6,829 bases of DNA from DASRCB01 sp035653295 (GTDB lineage: Bacteria; Acidobacteriota; Terriglobia; Bryobacterales; Bryobacteraceae), in the NCBI GenBank assembly GCA_035653295.1, contig DASRCB010000430.1:1-6829 (forward strand). The letters are read 5' to 3'. This document shows, one piece after another, positions 1 through 5,396 of the stretch (position 1 is the first letter of the stretch; each line of letters begins with the position of its first letter). The translations under genes were made by a program, and so were the position numbers. The notes under the pieces were generated by a model, which had not been told where the DNA came from, made no database searches, and saw only the letters and a list, made by a program, of their open reading frames with translations.

Positions 1-1
1 T

Positions 2-562
2 TACATTTGGGACCTGCGATACCGTCATCACCTGCTGTGGGTGTGGATCCTGGGACTGGTGGTGGTCAGCCACATGGTGCGGCGGGAGCGCGCCGCGAGC
101 CTGGGATTTCACCTGCGCAATCTGCGGCAGTGTCTGGACGAGTTCCTGCCGATGCTGCTGTTCCTGGCCCTGGCGGCGATGGCGGCGGGCACGCTGCTGC
201 AGACCACACGGCAGATCCGCTTCGGTGACGCATTCCTCGCCTGGTTCGGCTACCTTCCCTGGGGCACGTTTCAACAATACATGTTGAACGGCTATTTCCT
301 GAACCGCCTGGCGCGGACTATGGAGCCGCGGCCGGCGAGCATCGCCTCGGCCGTGCTGTTTTCCGGGGCGCACCTGCCGAACTGGTTCCTGATGGCGGTC
401 ACGCTGCTTGCCGGGTACTACAGTGCGAGGCTGTATCTGCGCCATCGCAACCTGTATTTTCTGGGGATTGCGCACGCCACGCTGGGGTTCCTGCTGTTCC
501 TGGTGGTGCCGGATTCGATCAGCCATCACCTGGTAGTGGGGCCGGGGTGGTTTGGGCGATAG
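2..562 (+). CDS. CPBP/CAAX-protease-like integral membrane protein, 5' partial
   Basis: The frame is open from base 2 to the TAG at 560-562. The gene starts before the window, and the GTG at 41 is internal. The 186 visible residues are dominated by hydrophobic segments, as expected for a polytopic inner-membrane protein. The layout fits the CPBP (Abi/CAAX protease, Rce1-like) family. The motif-1 region, normally EExxxR, reads FQQYMLNGYF (Gln-Gln at 272-277, Asn at 287-289 where Arg is usual). Motif 2 is FSGAHLPNW with its His at 371-373. Motif 3 is HATLG with its His at 473-475, where the usual HxxxN/D ends in Gly. The family cleaves prenylated proteins or other membrane substrates through Glu and His residues. 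Because both glutamates are Gln here, the protein may be non-proteolytic or belong to a divergent subgroup. The product of its 127-bp-distant downstream neighbour is unrelated, so a shared function is not evident. Confidence 0.8.
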   Translation, partial: YIWDLRYRHHLLWVWILGLVVVSHMVRRERAASLGFHLRNLRQCLDEFLPMLLFLALAAMAAGTLLQTTRQIRFGDAFLAWFGYLPWGTFQQYMLNGYFLNRLARTMEPRPASIASAVLFSGAHLPNWFLMAVTLLAGYYSARLYLRHRNLYFLGIAHATLGFLLFLVVPDSISHHLVVGPGWFGR

Positions 563-689
563 CGGCCACACGATCCCAAAACCGGACACCTGGAAATTCG
601 CTGCCAACGAAATATCCCGTTCCGGCGTCTAATGTTAGAACCGGTTCACGATTGGCAGGCGCCGTGCCCTTTCCGGCGAGGCACGCAAC
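563..689 (+). other. Intergenic leader upstream of the export operon
   Basis: This 127-bp gap has no convincing sigma-70 promoter that I could match. Two small structures are visible. One is a perfect 10-bp palindrome GAACCGGTTC at 638-647, which could be an operator. The other is a hairpin whose arms CGTGCC (663-668) and GGCACG (680-685) sit just before the ATG at 690. Its right arm overlaps the only Shine-Dalgarno-like stretch (GCGAGG, 676-681), so it could modulate initiation. CTGCCAA (601-607) and TTGGCAG (652-658) are also complementary. Any regulatory role is inference. Confidence 0.3.
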
Positions 690-1976
690 ATGGATATACA
701 GCGCAAAGGTGTAGGGAAGAGGAAAGCGATCCGCTGGACGGCCGGGATTCTGGTGTTGATCGCGGTGGTGGTGGGAACGACGGTCGCGCTCGGGAAGCTG
801 AAGCCGGCGGCGCCGAGCGTCGATATGTCGACGCTGTGGCCGGATACCGTCAAGCGCGGGCCGATCGAGCTCGACGTGCGCGGCCTGGGGACGCTGGTTC
901 CCGAGGACACGATGCTGATCACGGCGCGCACGGACGGCCGGATCGAGCGTATCCTGATCAAACCGGGCACGCCGGTGAAGGCCGATTCGGTAGTGATGGT
1001 GATGAGCAGCCCCGAGCTCGAAAACGCTCTTTTGACGGCGGAATACGCGGTCAAGGCGGCCCAGGCCAACTACGAGAATCTCAAGGTGACGCTGGCCAAG
1101 ACGCTGCTGGATATGCAGTCCGTCGAGGCTCAGGTGGCGGCAGATTACAACACGGCCAAGCTCGAAGCCGACCGCGATGCCAAGCTGGCGAAGGAAGAGC
1201 TGCTCCCCAACGTGGATGCGGAGATTTCGCGCGTCAAGGCGCAGCAACTGGCTGAGCGCCTGGCCATCGAGAAGAAGCGCCTGGCGACGTACGCCGATCA
1301 GGAGAAGGCGCAGCTCGATGCCCAGAAAGTCACGGTGGATCAGTTGCAGGCCGATTACGAGCTGAAGAAAAGCCAGGTCGACCAGTTGAAAATCCGGGCC
1401 GGCTTCGACGGCATGCTGCAGGCGCTGCCGGCGACGATGACGCCGGTAGAGGAAGGGCAGAAGGTAACGGCCGGAACGGCGCTCGGCAAGGTGGCGCAGC
1501 CCAAGCACCTGAAGGCGGAGCTGAAAATCGCGGAGACGCAGGTGAAAGACCTCGCGATCGGCCAGCCGGCGGACATCGACACCCGGCTTGCCGGCGGCGG
1601 CTGGGATGGACACGTGCACGGCCACGTTTCGCGCATCGATCCCTCGGTTTTGAACGGCACGGTCACGGTAGATGTGGCGCTCGAGGGGCAGTTGCCCTCC
1701 GTGCTGCGTCCCGACCTGAGCGTGGACGGCACCATCCAGTTGCAGAAGCTGGACGATGTAGTTTACGTCGGGCGGCCGGTTTTCGGACAGCAGGACAGCA
1801 CGGTGCAGCTTTTCCGCATCGATCCGGACGGCAAGTATGCCACGAAGGTGAAGGTCACGTTCGGGCGCAGCTCGGTCAGCACCATCGAAGTGAAGGAAGG
1901 ATTGAAAGTAGGGGACCGCGTGATTCTTTCGGATATGTCTGCCTATGACAATTACGATCGAATCAAATTGAACTAA
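690..1976 (+). CDS. Efflux periplasmic adaptor subunit (HlyD/MacA-type membrane fusion protein)
   Basis: This 428-residue protein has the architecture of a periplasmic adaptor. It has a short basic N-terminus, one membrane anchor at about residues 17-35, and no lipobox. A barrel-sandwich (lipoyl-like) half follows at about 60-110. A long Ala/Lys/Glu/Gln-rich coiled-coil hairpin occupies about 112-233. The second lipoyl half starts near K234 (KIRAGFDGMLQALPA), and a beta-barrel and membrane-proximal part run to the end. Such adaptors bridge an inner-membrane ABC transporter to a TolC-like outer-membrane channel. The ATPase gene that follows after 29 bp supports a MacAB- or Lol-like exporter rather than an RND pump. 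The substrate cannot be inferred. The ATG at 690 is chosen because it gives the normal basic-then-hydrophobic anchor. Its ribosome site (GCGAGG) is weak and partly inside a possible hairpin. Confidence 0.88.
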   Translation: MDIQRKGVGKRKAIRWTAGILVLIAVVVGTTVALGKLKPAAPSVDMSTLWPDTVKRGPIELDVRGLGTLVPEDTMLITARTDGRIERILIKPGTPVKADSVVMVMSSPELENALLTAEYAVKAAQANYENLKVTLAKTLLDMQSVEAQVAADYNTAKLEADRDAKLAKEELLPNVDAEISRVKAQQLAERLAIEKKRLATYADQEKAQLDAQKVTVDQLQADYELKKSQVDQLKIRAGFDGMLQALPATMTPVEEGQKVTAGTALGKVAQPKHLKAELKIAETQVKDLAIGQPADIDTRLAGGGWDGHVHGHVSRIDPSVLNGTVTVDVALEGQLPSVLRPDLSVDGTIQLQKLDDVVYVGRPVFGQQDSTVQLFRIDPDGKYATKVKVTFGRSSVSTIEVKEGLKVGDRVILSDMSAYDNYDRIKLN

Positions 1977-2005
1977 AGTGGCAGGAATTCCGTAACGAGG
2001 AACAA

Positions 2006-2716
2006 ATGGCTATGGAGAACGGCTCTCAATCGCTCATCCGGCTGGATAACGTCAGCAAGGTGTTCGTCACCGATGAAGTGGAAACGCACGCGCTTTCGGG
2101 TGTGCACTTCGAGGTGAAGAAAGGAGAATACGTGTCGATCTCGGGTCCTTCGGGCTGCGGCAAGTCGACGCTGCTGGCGATCCTGGGCCTGCTCGACACG
2201 CCCACCGACGGTACGTATTATCTAAACGGCAAGCCGGTCACCGGGCTGAAGCTTTCCGAGCGGGCGCGCATCCGCAACCGCGAGATCGGGTTCATCTTTC
2301 AGGCGTTCAATCTGATCGGCGATCTGACGGTGTACGAAAACGTGGAACTGCCGCTCACCTACCGCGGCATGCCGTCGGCGGAGCGGAAGCGGCGGGTGCA
2401 TGAGGCGCTCGAACGGGTCGGGATGTCGCACCGCATGAAGCACTATCCCTCGCAGCTTTCGGGCGGCCAGCAGCAGCGCGTGGCCGTGGCGCGCGCATTG
2501 AGCGGCGATCCGCTGATCCTGCTCGCCGACGAGCCCACCGGCAATCTGGATTCGCAGAACGGCGAGGCGGTAATGAATCTGCTGCGCGAACTGCATCAGG
2601 CCGGCTCCACGATCTGCATGGTCACGCACGATCCGCGCTATGCCGAGTTCGCCGACCGCACCATCCGGCTGTTCGACGGGCGCGTGGTCGAGGAAAGTAT
2701 GGAGGCAAAGCATTAG
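2006..2716 (+). CDS. ABC transporter ATP-binding protein, MacB/LolD type (first ATPase)
   Basis: This is a complete 236-residue nucleotide-binding subunit. Walker A is GPSGCGKST (47-55), the Q-loop Gln is Q99 in FIFQAFNLI, the signature is LSGGQQQR (151-158), Walker B is ILLADE (171-176), the D-loop is NLDS (180-183) and the switch His is H208 in VTHD. All catalytic positions are canonical, so it should bind and hydrolyse ATP. It belongs to the MacB/LolD/FtsE-like class that powers type VII ABC machines, in which ATP hydrolysis in the cytoplasm drives periplasmic movement through an FtsX-type permease. It has no transmembrane segment of its own. A purine-rich site (ACGAGG, 1995-2000) lies five bases before the ATG. 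The adaptor gene ends 29 bp upstream, so the two are probably co-transcribed. Confidence 0.93.
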   Translation: MAMENGSQSLIRLDNVSKVFVTDEVETHALSGVHFEVKKGEYVSISGPSGCGKSTLLAILGLLDTPTDGTYYLNGKPVTGLKLSERARIRNREIGFIFQAFNLIGDLTVYENVELPLTYRGMPSAERKRRVHEALERVGMSHRMKHYPSQLSGGQQQRVAVARALSGDPLILLADEPTGNLDSQNGEAVMNLLRELHQAGSTICMVTHDPRYAEFADRTIRLFDGRVVEESMEAKH

Positions 2717-2720
2717 CCGC

Positions 2721-2775
2721 AGAGACACAGAGACGCGGAGCAAACGAATCTGATCCTTCGCGCCTCGCTGTCTCT
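2721..2775. repeat. Imperfect inverted repeat with CAGAGAC units inside the operon
   Basis: Arms 2721-2740 and 2756-2775 are complementary at 15 of 20 positions, with a further G-T wobble, around a 15-base loop. The outer six pairs AGAGAC/GTCTCT are perfect. The left arm itself carries two AGAGAC units. Sequences of the CGCAGAGAC type are, from memory, dispersed between genes of many environmental bacteria, so this may be one copy of a family repeat. It lies five bases after the first ATPase stop and could form a hairpin that affects mRNA stability or expression of the genes after it. Confidence 0.5.
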
Positions 2776-2817
2776 AAGTCAGGGGTAAGCCGATTCGCCG
2801 TAAGGGAGGGGAGGGCG

Positions 2818-3564
2818 ATGAAGGGGACCTGGTTTGCGGCGCTGGCACTATCGGCCTGCGCCGGTCTGTACGCCAACACCATCGGGACTCCGCACATGGA
2901 GTTCCGCCACAGCTACGCGCTCCGTCCGAACGGGCAGGTGAGGATTCAGAACCTCTACGGCGATGTCGCGATCACCGCCTGGGACCGCGATGAGGTCCTG
3001 GTAGAGGCGGTCAAGAGCACGGCCGGCCCGCGCGGCGACGATGATGCGCGGGTGGTGGTAAACGGCTCGGCCGACGAGCTTTCCATTCGCACGCAGTACG
3101 CCGGCGGCGATGCCGGCCACCCCACCAGTGTCGATTACCGGATCATGGTGCCGCGCACGGCGAGCCTGGCGAATGTCGAATTGACGAACGGCGGCCTGTC
3201 CATCCGGGGAGTGGCCGGGCCCGTCAAGGCTTCTGCGATTAATGGCAGCATCCGCGCGGAGCGGCTGCAGGGCCGCGCGGACCTCTCGACCGTCAACGGC
3301 CAGCTCGAGGCCGGTTTCGCGCGGGTAAGCGGCGAGGACATTACGCTGCGCTCGGTTAATGGCGCGATCCGGCTGTTCATTCCTGGCGATGCCGCGGCGA
3401 GCCTGGAGGCGGAGAACCGCAGCGGCGGCATCGAATCCGAGTTCGGCCACCCCTGGCGCGGGCCGGAAGGCCACCGGCTGCGCACGGTGTTGAACCAGGG
3501 CGGCGCGGCGGTGCGGCTGCATAATGTGAATGGCGGGATTTTCATCCGCACGGGACAATCATGA
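2818..3564 (+). CDS. Secreted DUF4097-family beta-strand repeat protein
   Basis: This 248-residue protein begins with a signal peptide: Lys2, a hydrophobic run at about 5-18, and a plausible signal peptidase I site after LYA (residue 19). LSAC at 11-14 also resembles a lipobox, but it would be an unusually short lipoprotein signal. The mature part resembles DUF4097 (adhesin-like, right-handed beta-solenoid). Asn-Gly turns recur at residues 124, 142, 160, 181 and 238, with a related SGG at 202-204, giving steps of about 18-21 residues. This suggests a stacked strand ladder at the membrane or in the periplasm. No catalytic motif is seen. A strong purine site (GGAGGGGAGGG, 2805-2815) precedes the ATG. 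Its stop overlaps the next ATPase start as ATGA, implying translational coupling and a role linked to the exporter, perhaps as accessory factor or cargo. Confidence 0.8.
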   Translation: MKGTWFAALALSACAGLYANTIGTPHMEFRHSYALRPNGQVRIQNLYGDVAITAWDRDEVLVEAVKSTAGPRGDDDARVVVNGSADELSIRTQYAGGDAGHPTSVDYRIMVPRTASLANVELTNGGLSIRGVAGPVKASAINGSIRAERLQGRADLSTVNGQLEAGFARVSGEDITLRSVNGAIRLFIPGDAAASLEAENRSGGIESEFGHPWRGPEGHRLRTVLNQGGAAVRLHNVNGGIFIRTGQS

Positions 3565-4250
3565 TCAGACTGCGTAATGTCGAGAAGTTTTATGAGGGCG
3601 GCTACGGCCGGATGTACGTGCTGCGGCGCGTCAATATCGATATCCGGGAGGGCGAGTTCGTCACAATCATGGGCCCTTCCGGCGCCGGCAAATCGACGCT
3701 GTTGAGCATTCTCGGCATGCTGGACGGGGCCTGGACGGGCGAATTCGAATTCCTCAACTTCCAGGTGCACCGGATGAAACCGAAAGAGCGCGTCGAGCTC
3801 AATAAGAAATACATCGGCTTCGTCTTCCAGAGCTATCATCTGATCGACAACCTGACGGTTTACGAGAATCTCGACATCCCGCTCTCCTACCGGAATGTGA
3901 AGAGCGCGGAGCGCGCGGCGATGGTCTGCGACACGCTGGACCGGTTCCATATCGTGGGCAAGCGCGACCTGTTCCCCAGCCAGCTCTCCGGCGGACAGCA
4001 GCAACTGGTGGCCGTGGCGCGGGCAGTGATCGCCCGGCCCAAGCTGATCCTGGCCGATGAGCCGACCGGGAACCTGCATTCCAGCCAGGGCAAAGAGATC
4101 ATGGAGCTGTTCCGCAAGCTCAACGACGAAGGCACCACGATCATTCAGGTGACGCACTCGGAGGCCAACGCCGCCTACGGCCATCGGATCATCCAACTGG
4201 CCGACGGTTGGGTGGTCAGTGGCGGGGCGGAAGAGGCCAAGGCGAGCTGA
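3561..4250 (+). CDS. ABC transporter ATP-binding protein, MacB/LolD type (second ATPase)
   Basis: This is a 229-residue nucleotide-binding subunit. Walker A is GPSGAGKST (38-46), the Q-loop Gln is Q90 in FVFQSYHLI, the signature is LSGGQQQ (142-148), Walker B is LILADE (162-167) and the switch His is H199 in VTHSE. Two positions differ from the first ATPase. Leu149 replaces the Arg after LSGGQQQ, and the D-loop reads NLHS with His173 instead of the usual Asp. Core ATP-binding residues are intact, so it is probably functional, perhaps with altered coupling or as half of a heterodimer. The ATG at 3561 overlaps the TGA of the DUF4097 gene by four bases. From memory, ATPases with QQQL and NLHS are recurrent in acidobacteria, so the changes are likely subgroup features rather than decay. 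No permease gene follows. Confidence 0.92.
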   Translation: MIRLRNVEKFYEGGYGRMYVLRRVNIDIREGEFVTIMGPSGAGKSTLLSILGMLDGAWTGEFEFLNFQVHRMKPKERVELNKKYIGFVFQSYHLIDNLTVYENLDIPLSYRNVKSAERAAMVCDTLDRFHIVGKRDLFPSQLSGGQQQLVAVARAVIARPKLILADEPTGNLHSSQGKEIMELFRKLNDEGTTIIQVTHSEANAAYGHRIIQLADGWVVSGGAEEAKAS

Positions 4251-4308
4251 TCGCCGAATCCGCGGCGCGGCGTTCGCGATTTCATCCAGCCCGCTTCCAC
4301 GCGTGCGA

Positions 4309-4314
4309 TACAAT
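4309..4314 (+). promoter_or_regulatory. Possible -10 element (TACAAT) placing the start next to the ATG
   Basis: TACAAT matches the sigma-70 -10 consensus at five of six positions in otherwise GC-rich DNA. Standard spacing would place transcription start at about 4321, three bases before the ATG at 4324, giving a near-leaderless mRNA. No good -35 hexamer is found 16-18 bp upstream, so this is a tentative call. Confidence 0.35.
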
Positions 4315-4323
4315 GGCGATGGA

Positions 4324-4827
4324 ATGCAGGTGCTCCAGGCGGGCCAACATAAGCTGATCTATCTCGAGCTGCAGCCCCAGATGGTGGCGAAGATCGCGCG
4401 CGATGCCGGCTTCGACACGCGGGCCAAGGACGGCCAGCGCTCCATCCAGCTCGACCTGACTGCGCCCGCGCGCGAAGCGCCGCTGCTGCTCTTCGACGCC
4501 TCCGACCCGGCCAACCTGGGCTGGTTTTCGCGCTGCCAGTTCTACGTCGACGGCCGTACCGGCTGCGTGATGCAGACTCCCATGACGCTGGCGAACAAGC
4601 GCGATCGCGGCGGCCGTCCACACCGCAACTCGGTGCGCATCGGGATCTCGAAGGAACTGCCCGCCACCTTCCGGCTGCCCGGCAAGCAGCCGCTGACCGA
4701 GCAGGCGTTCTATGCCCTGCTGTTTACGTTTCTCACCGCGCTGATGAAAACCGGCGTCGCCGTCTGCGGCAATGGCGTAATCGAACCGCTTGCCGGGCGC
4801 ACGGAAACTGTGGGTTCGCGTAACTAA
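4324..4827 (+). CDS. Conserved-looking hypothetical protein, 167 residues
   Basis: I do not recognise this protein. From the ATG at 4324 it has 167 residues, no signal peptide and no known motif. It looks like a compact cytoplasmic globular protein. A mixed alpha/beta N-terminal half contains PLLLFDASDPANLGWFSRC (53-71), a basic stretch NKRDRGGRPHR lies at 91-101, and a hydrophobic helix FYALLFTFLTALMK at 129-142 is probably buried or amphipathic. Cysteines are at 71, 81 and 148. The frame stays open upstream to an ATG at 4219 inside the ATPase gene. The added residues are Arg-rich and low in structure, and a TACAAT lies just before 4324, so the shorter form is preferred. No ribosome site is evident. 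It is followed by the terminator at 4967-4993, so it is probably the last gene of this transcription block. Confidence 0.65.
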   Translation: MQVLQAGQHKLIYLELQPQMVAKIARDAGFDTRAKDGQRSIQLDLTAPAREAPLLLFDASDPANLGWFSRCQFYVDGRTGCVMQTPMTLANKRDRGGRPHRNSVRIGISKELPATFRLPGKQPLTEQAFYALLFTFLTALMKTGVAVCGNGVIEPLAGRTETVGSRN

Positions 4828-4966
4828 TCGATTCGATCCGGTACGCGCGTTCACAGATTCGGCGTTTCGGGACGCAACGCAACCACTGGCTCCGGGGTCC
4901 ATCGGGATGGAGACTGGACCGAGGGCCGATTCGGGGGGAACGGTCTTCGGTCTTCAGCTCGTCATT

Positions 4967-4993
4967 GCCGGCTCCATCGGGGCCGGCTTTTTT
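4967..4993 (+). terminator. Intrinsic (Rho-independent) terminator
   Basis: GCCGGCTCC (4967-4975) pairs with GGGGCCGGC (4979-4987) as nine pairs, one of them a T-G wobble, closing a three-base loop. Six consecutive Ts follow (4988-4993). It lies 139 bases after the stop of the 167-residue gene and is oriented to end + strand transcripts coming from the export operon and that gene. Confidence 0.88.
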
Positions 4994-5033
4994 ATGGCTC
5001 AGTGCGAGTCGTTGGGTACGGCAGGCGATCAGC

Positions 5034-5121
5034 GTTGGGCAGGGGACCGGATGTCGATCCGGAAGCGCGCTCCAGCCAACCTGACCATGGCCTCAGCCTC
5101 TGTCGGGCTTTTGAGGCCATG
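5034..5121 (+). ncRNA. Candidate structured RNA or double-hairpin element
   Basis: Two strong hairpins are adjacent. The first has an outer stem GTTGG (5034-5038) with CCAAC (5076-5080), extended by C40-G75, G42-C73, G43-C72 and a wobble (last two digits of position), and an inner perfect six-pair hairpin CCGGAT/ATCCGG (5047-5062) with loop GTCG. The second is a ten-pair perfect stem CATGGCCTCA (5086-5095) with TGAGGCCATG (5112-5121), continued after a three-T bulge by GCC/GGC (5096-5098 and 5106-5108) around a seven-base loop. No coding frame explains this. It could be a small RNA, a regulatory leader, or a recombination or binding site. No known RNA family is recognised. Confidence 0.35.
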
Positions 5122-5134
5122 AAATAACAATCAG

Positions 5135-5204
5135 ATACGTAGCCCCCCTCACAGCAATACAGGAGAACATTAATGCATTTGACTTTCGAAAGGGGGTTAC
5201 GTAT
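5135..5204. repeat. Inverted repeat with TACGTA/poly-C arms, overlapping the promoter
   Basis: The left arm 5135-5149 (ATACGTAGCCCCCCT) and right arm 5191-5204 (AGGGGGTTACGTAT) pair along their whole length, with one G-T wobble and one bulged C, around 41 intervening bases. Each arm also contains the self-complementary TACGTA. The right arm fills the spacer and enters the -10 of the promoter at 5179-5207, a classic place for a repressor to bind. Confidence 0.55.
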
Positions 5205-5207
5205 CAT
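5179..5207 (+). promoter_or_regulatory. Sigma-70-type promoter for a leaderless transcript
   Basis: TTGACT (5179-5184) and TATCAT (5202-5207) each match the -35 and -10 consensus at five of six positions and are separated by exactly 17 bases. Standard spacing puts +1 at 5214, the A of the ATG of the 58-residue gene. Transcription and translation would therefore start together without a leader. It probably drives the three genes that follow. Confidence 0.7.
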
Positions 5208-5213
5208 TGGAAC

Positions 5214-5390
5214 ATGTCCAATAAGCGGATACCGCAAGATGTTCTGGACTACTTCGTCAAGATGGGTAGAAAGGGCGGTAAAATCGGAGGTCGAATACGC
5301 GCCGAACGATTGACCGCAGAACAGCGGCAAGAGAGTGCCAGAAGGGCCGTACTTGCGCGCTGGGGCCGGCAAAAGGGGCGCGAACGTTAA
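5214..5390 (+). CDS. Small basic protein (58 residues) with KGG...LTxEQR...ARW motif
   Basis: The reading frame ATG 5214 to TAA 5388-5390 encodes 58 residues rich in Arg, Lys and Gly. After a short N-terminal helix (IPQDVLDYFVKM) comes MGRKGGKIGGRIRAERLTAEQRQESARRAVLARWGRQKGRER. This resembles small bacterial proteins of the GGKxRAxxLTxEQRxEIAxKAxxARW type and loosely the KGG acidophilic repeat. These are plentiful in acidobacteria and plasmid-rich genomes but have no firmly known job. The high positive charge suggests nucleic-acid or acidic-protein binding. There is no useful ribosome site, but the promoter at 5179-5207 places +1 on this ATG, which supports both the start and leaderless translation. 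It is the first gene of a probable three-gene unit ending in a ClpP-like protease. It could be regulator, adaptor or substrate of that protease. That link is inference. Confidence 0.65.
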   Translation: MSNKRIPQDVLDYFVKMGRKGGKIGGRIRAERLTAEQRQESARRAVLARWGRQKGRER

Positions 5391-5396
5391 TGTTGC

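Larger units (their letters stand above)
4828..5213. other. Non-coding stretch between the two gene blocks
   Basis: These 386 bases contain no convincing gene on either strand. In order they hold a hairpin with arms GGTCCA (4896-4901) and TGGACC (4915-4920), an intrinsic terminator (4967-4993), a strongly foldable element (5034-5121), a long inverted repeat (5135-5204) and a promoter (5179-5207). A second, weaker promoter pairing is possible at TTGAGG (5111-5116) and GATACG (5134-5139) with a 17-bp spacer. Nothing tRNA-like was found. Confidence 0.6.

Noticed and set aside
519..1625. Long minus-strand reading frame of 368 codons opposite the adaptor gene
   Set aside because: It is Arg/His/Leu-rich and low in complexity, as expected of antisense frames in GC-rich coding DNA, and it overlaps a gene with clear adaptor architecture.
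3135..4313. Minus-strand reading frame of 392 codons opposite the DUF4097 and second ATPase genes
   Set aside because: The + strand proteins have complete family motifs; the reverse frame shows none.
5086..5121. Second intrinsic terminator
   Set aside because: The run of four Ts lies inside the stem as a bulge rather than after it, and the bases after the hairpin are A-rich, so it is not a standard + strand terminator.
4790..5122. Plus-strand frame of 110 codons crossing the terminator
   Set aside because: It runs through the terminator hairpin and T-run and the hairpins after it, has no ribosome site and encodes no recognisable motif.
4994..5134. tRNA or tmRNA gene in the structured intergenic region
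   Set aside because: The hairpins do not form a cloverleaf: no T-loop consensus, no anticodon arm and no matching acceptor stem were found.
5173..5313. A 46-codon frame (ATG 5173) with a good AGGAGA site at 5161-5166
   Set aside because: It overlaps the promoter and the 58-residue gene in another frame, and its product has no family features. A leader peptide from an upstream transcript remains possible but is unsupported.
4992..5372. Minus-strand frame of 126 codons opposite the 58-residue gene
   Set aside because: It spans the hairpin element and promoter region, lacks a ribosome site and shows no protein-like pattern, while the + strand frame has a recognisable small-protein motif and promoter.
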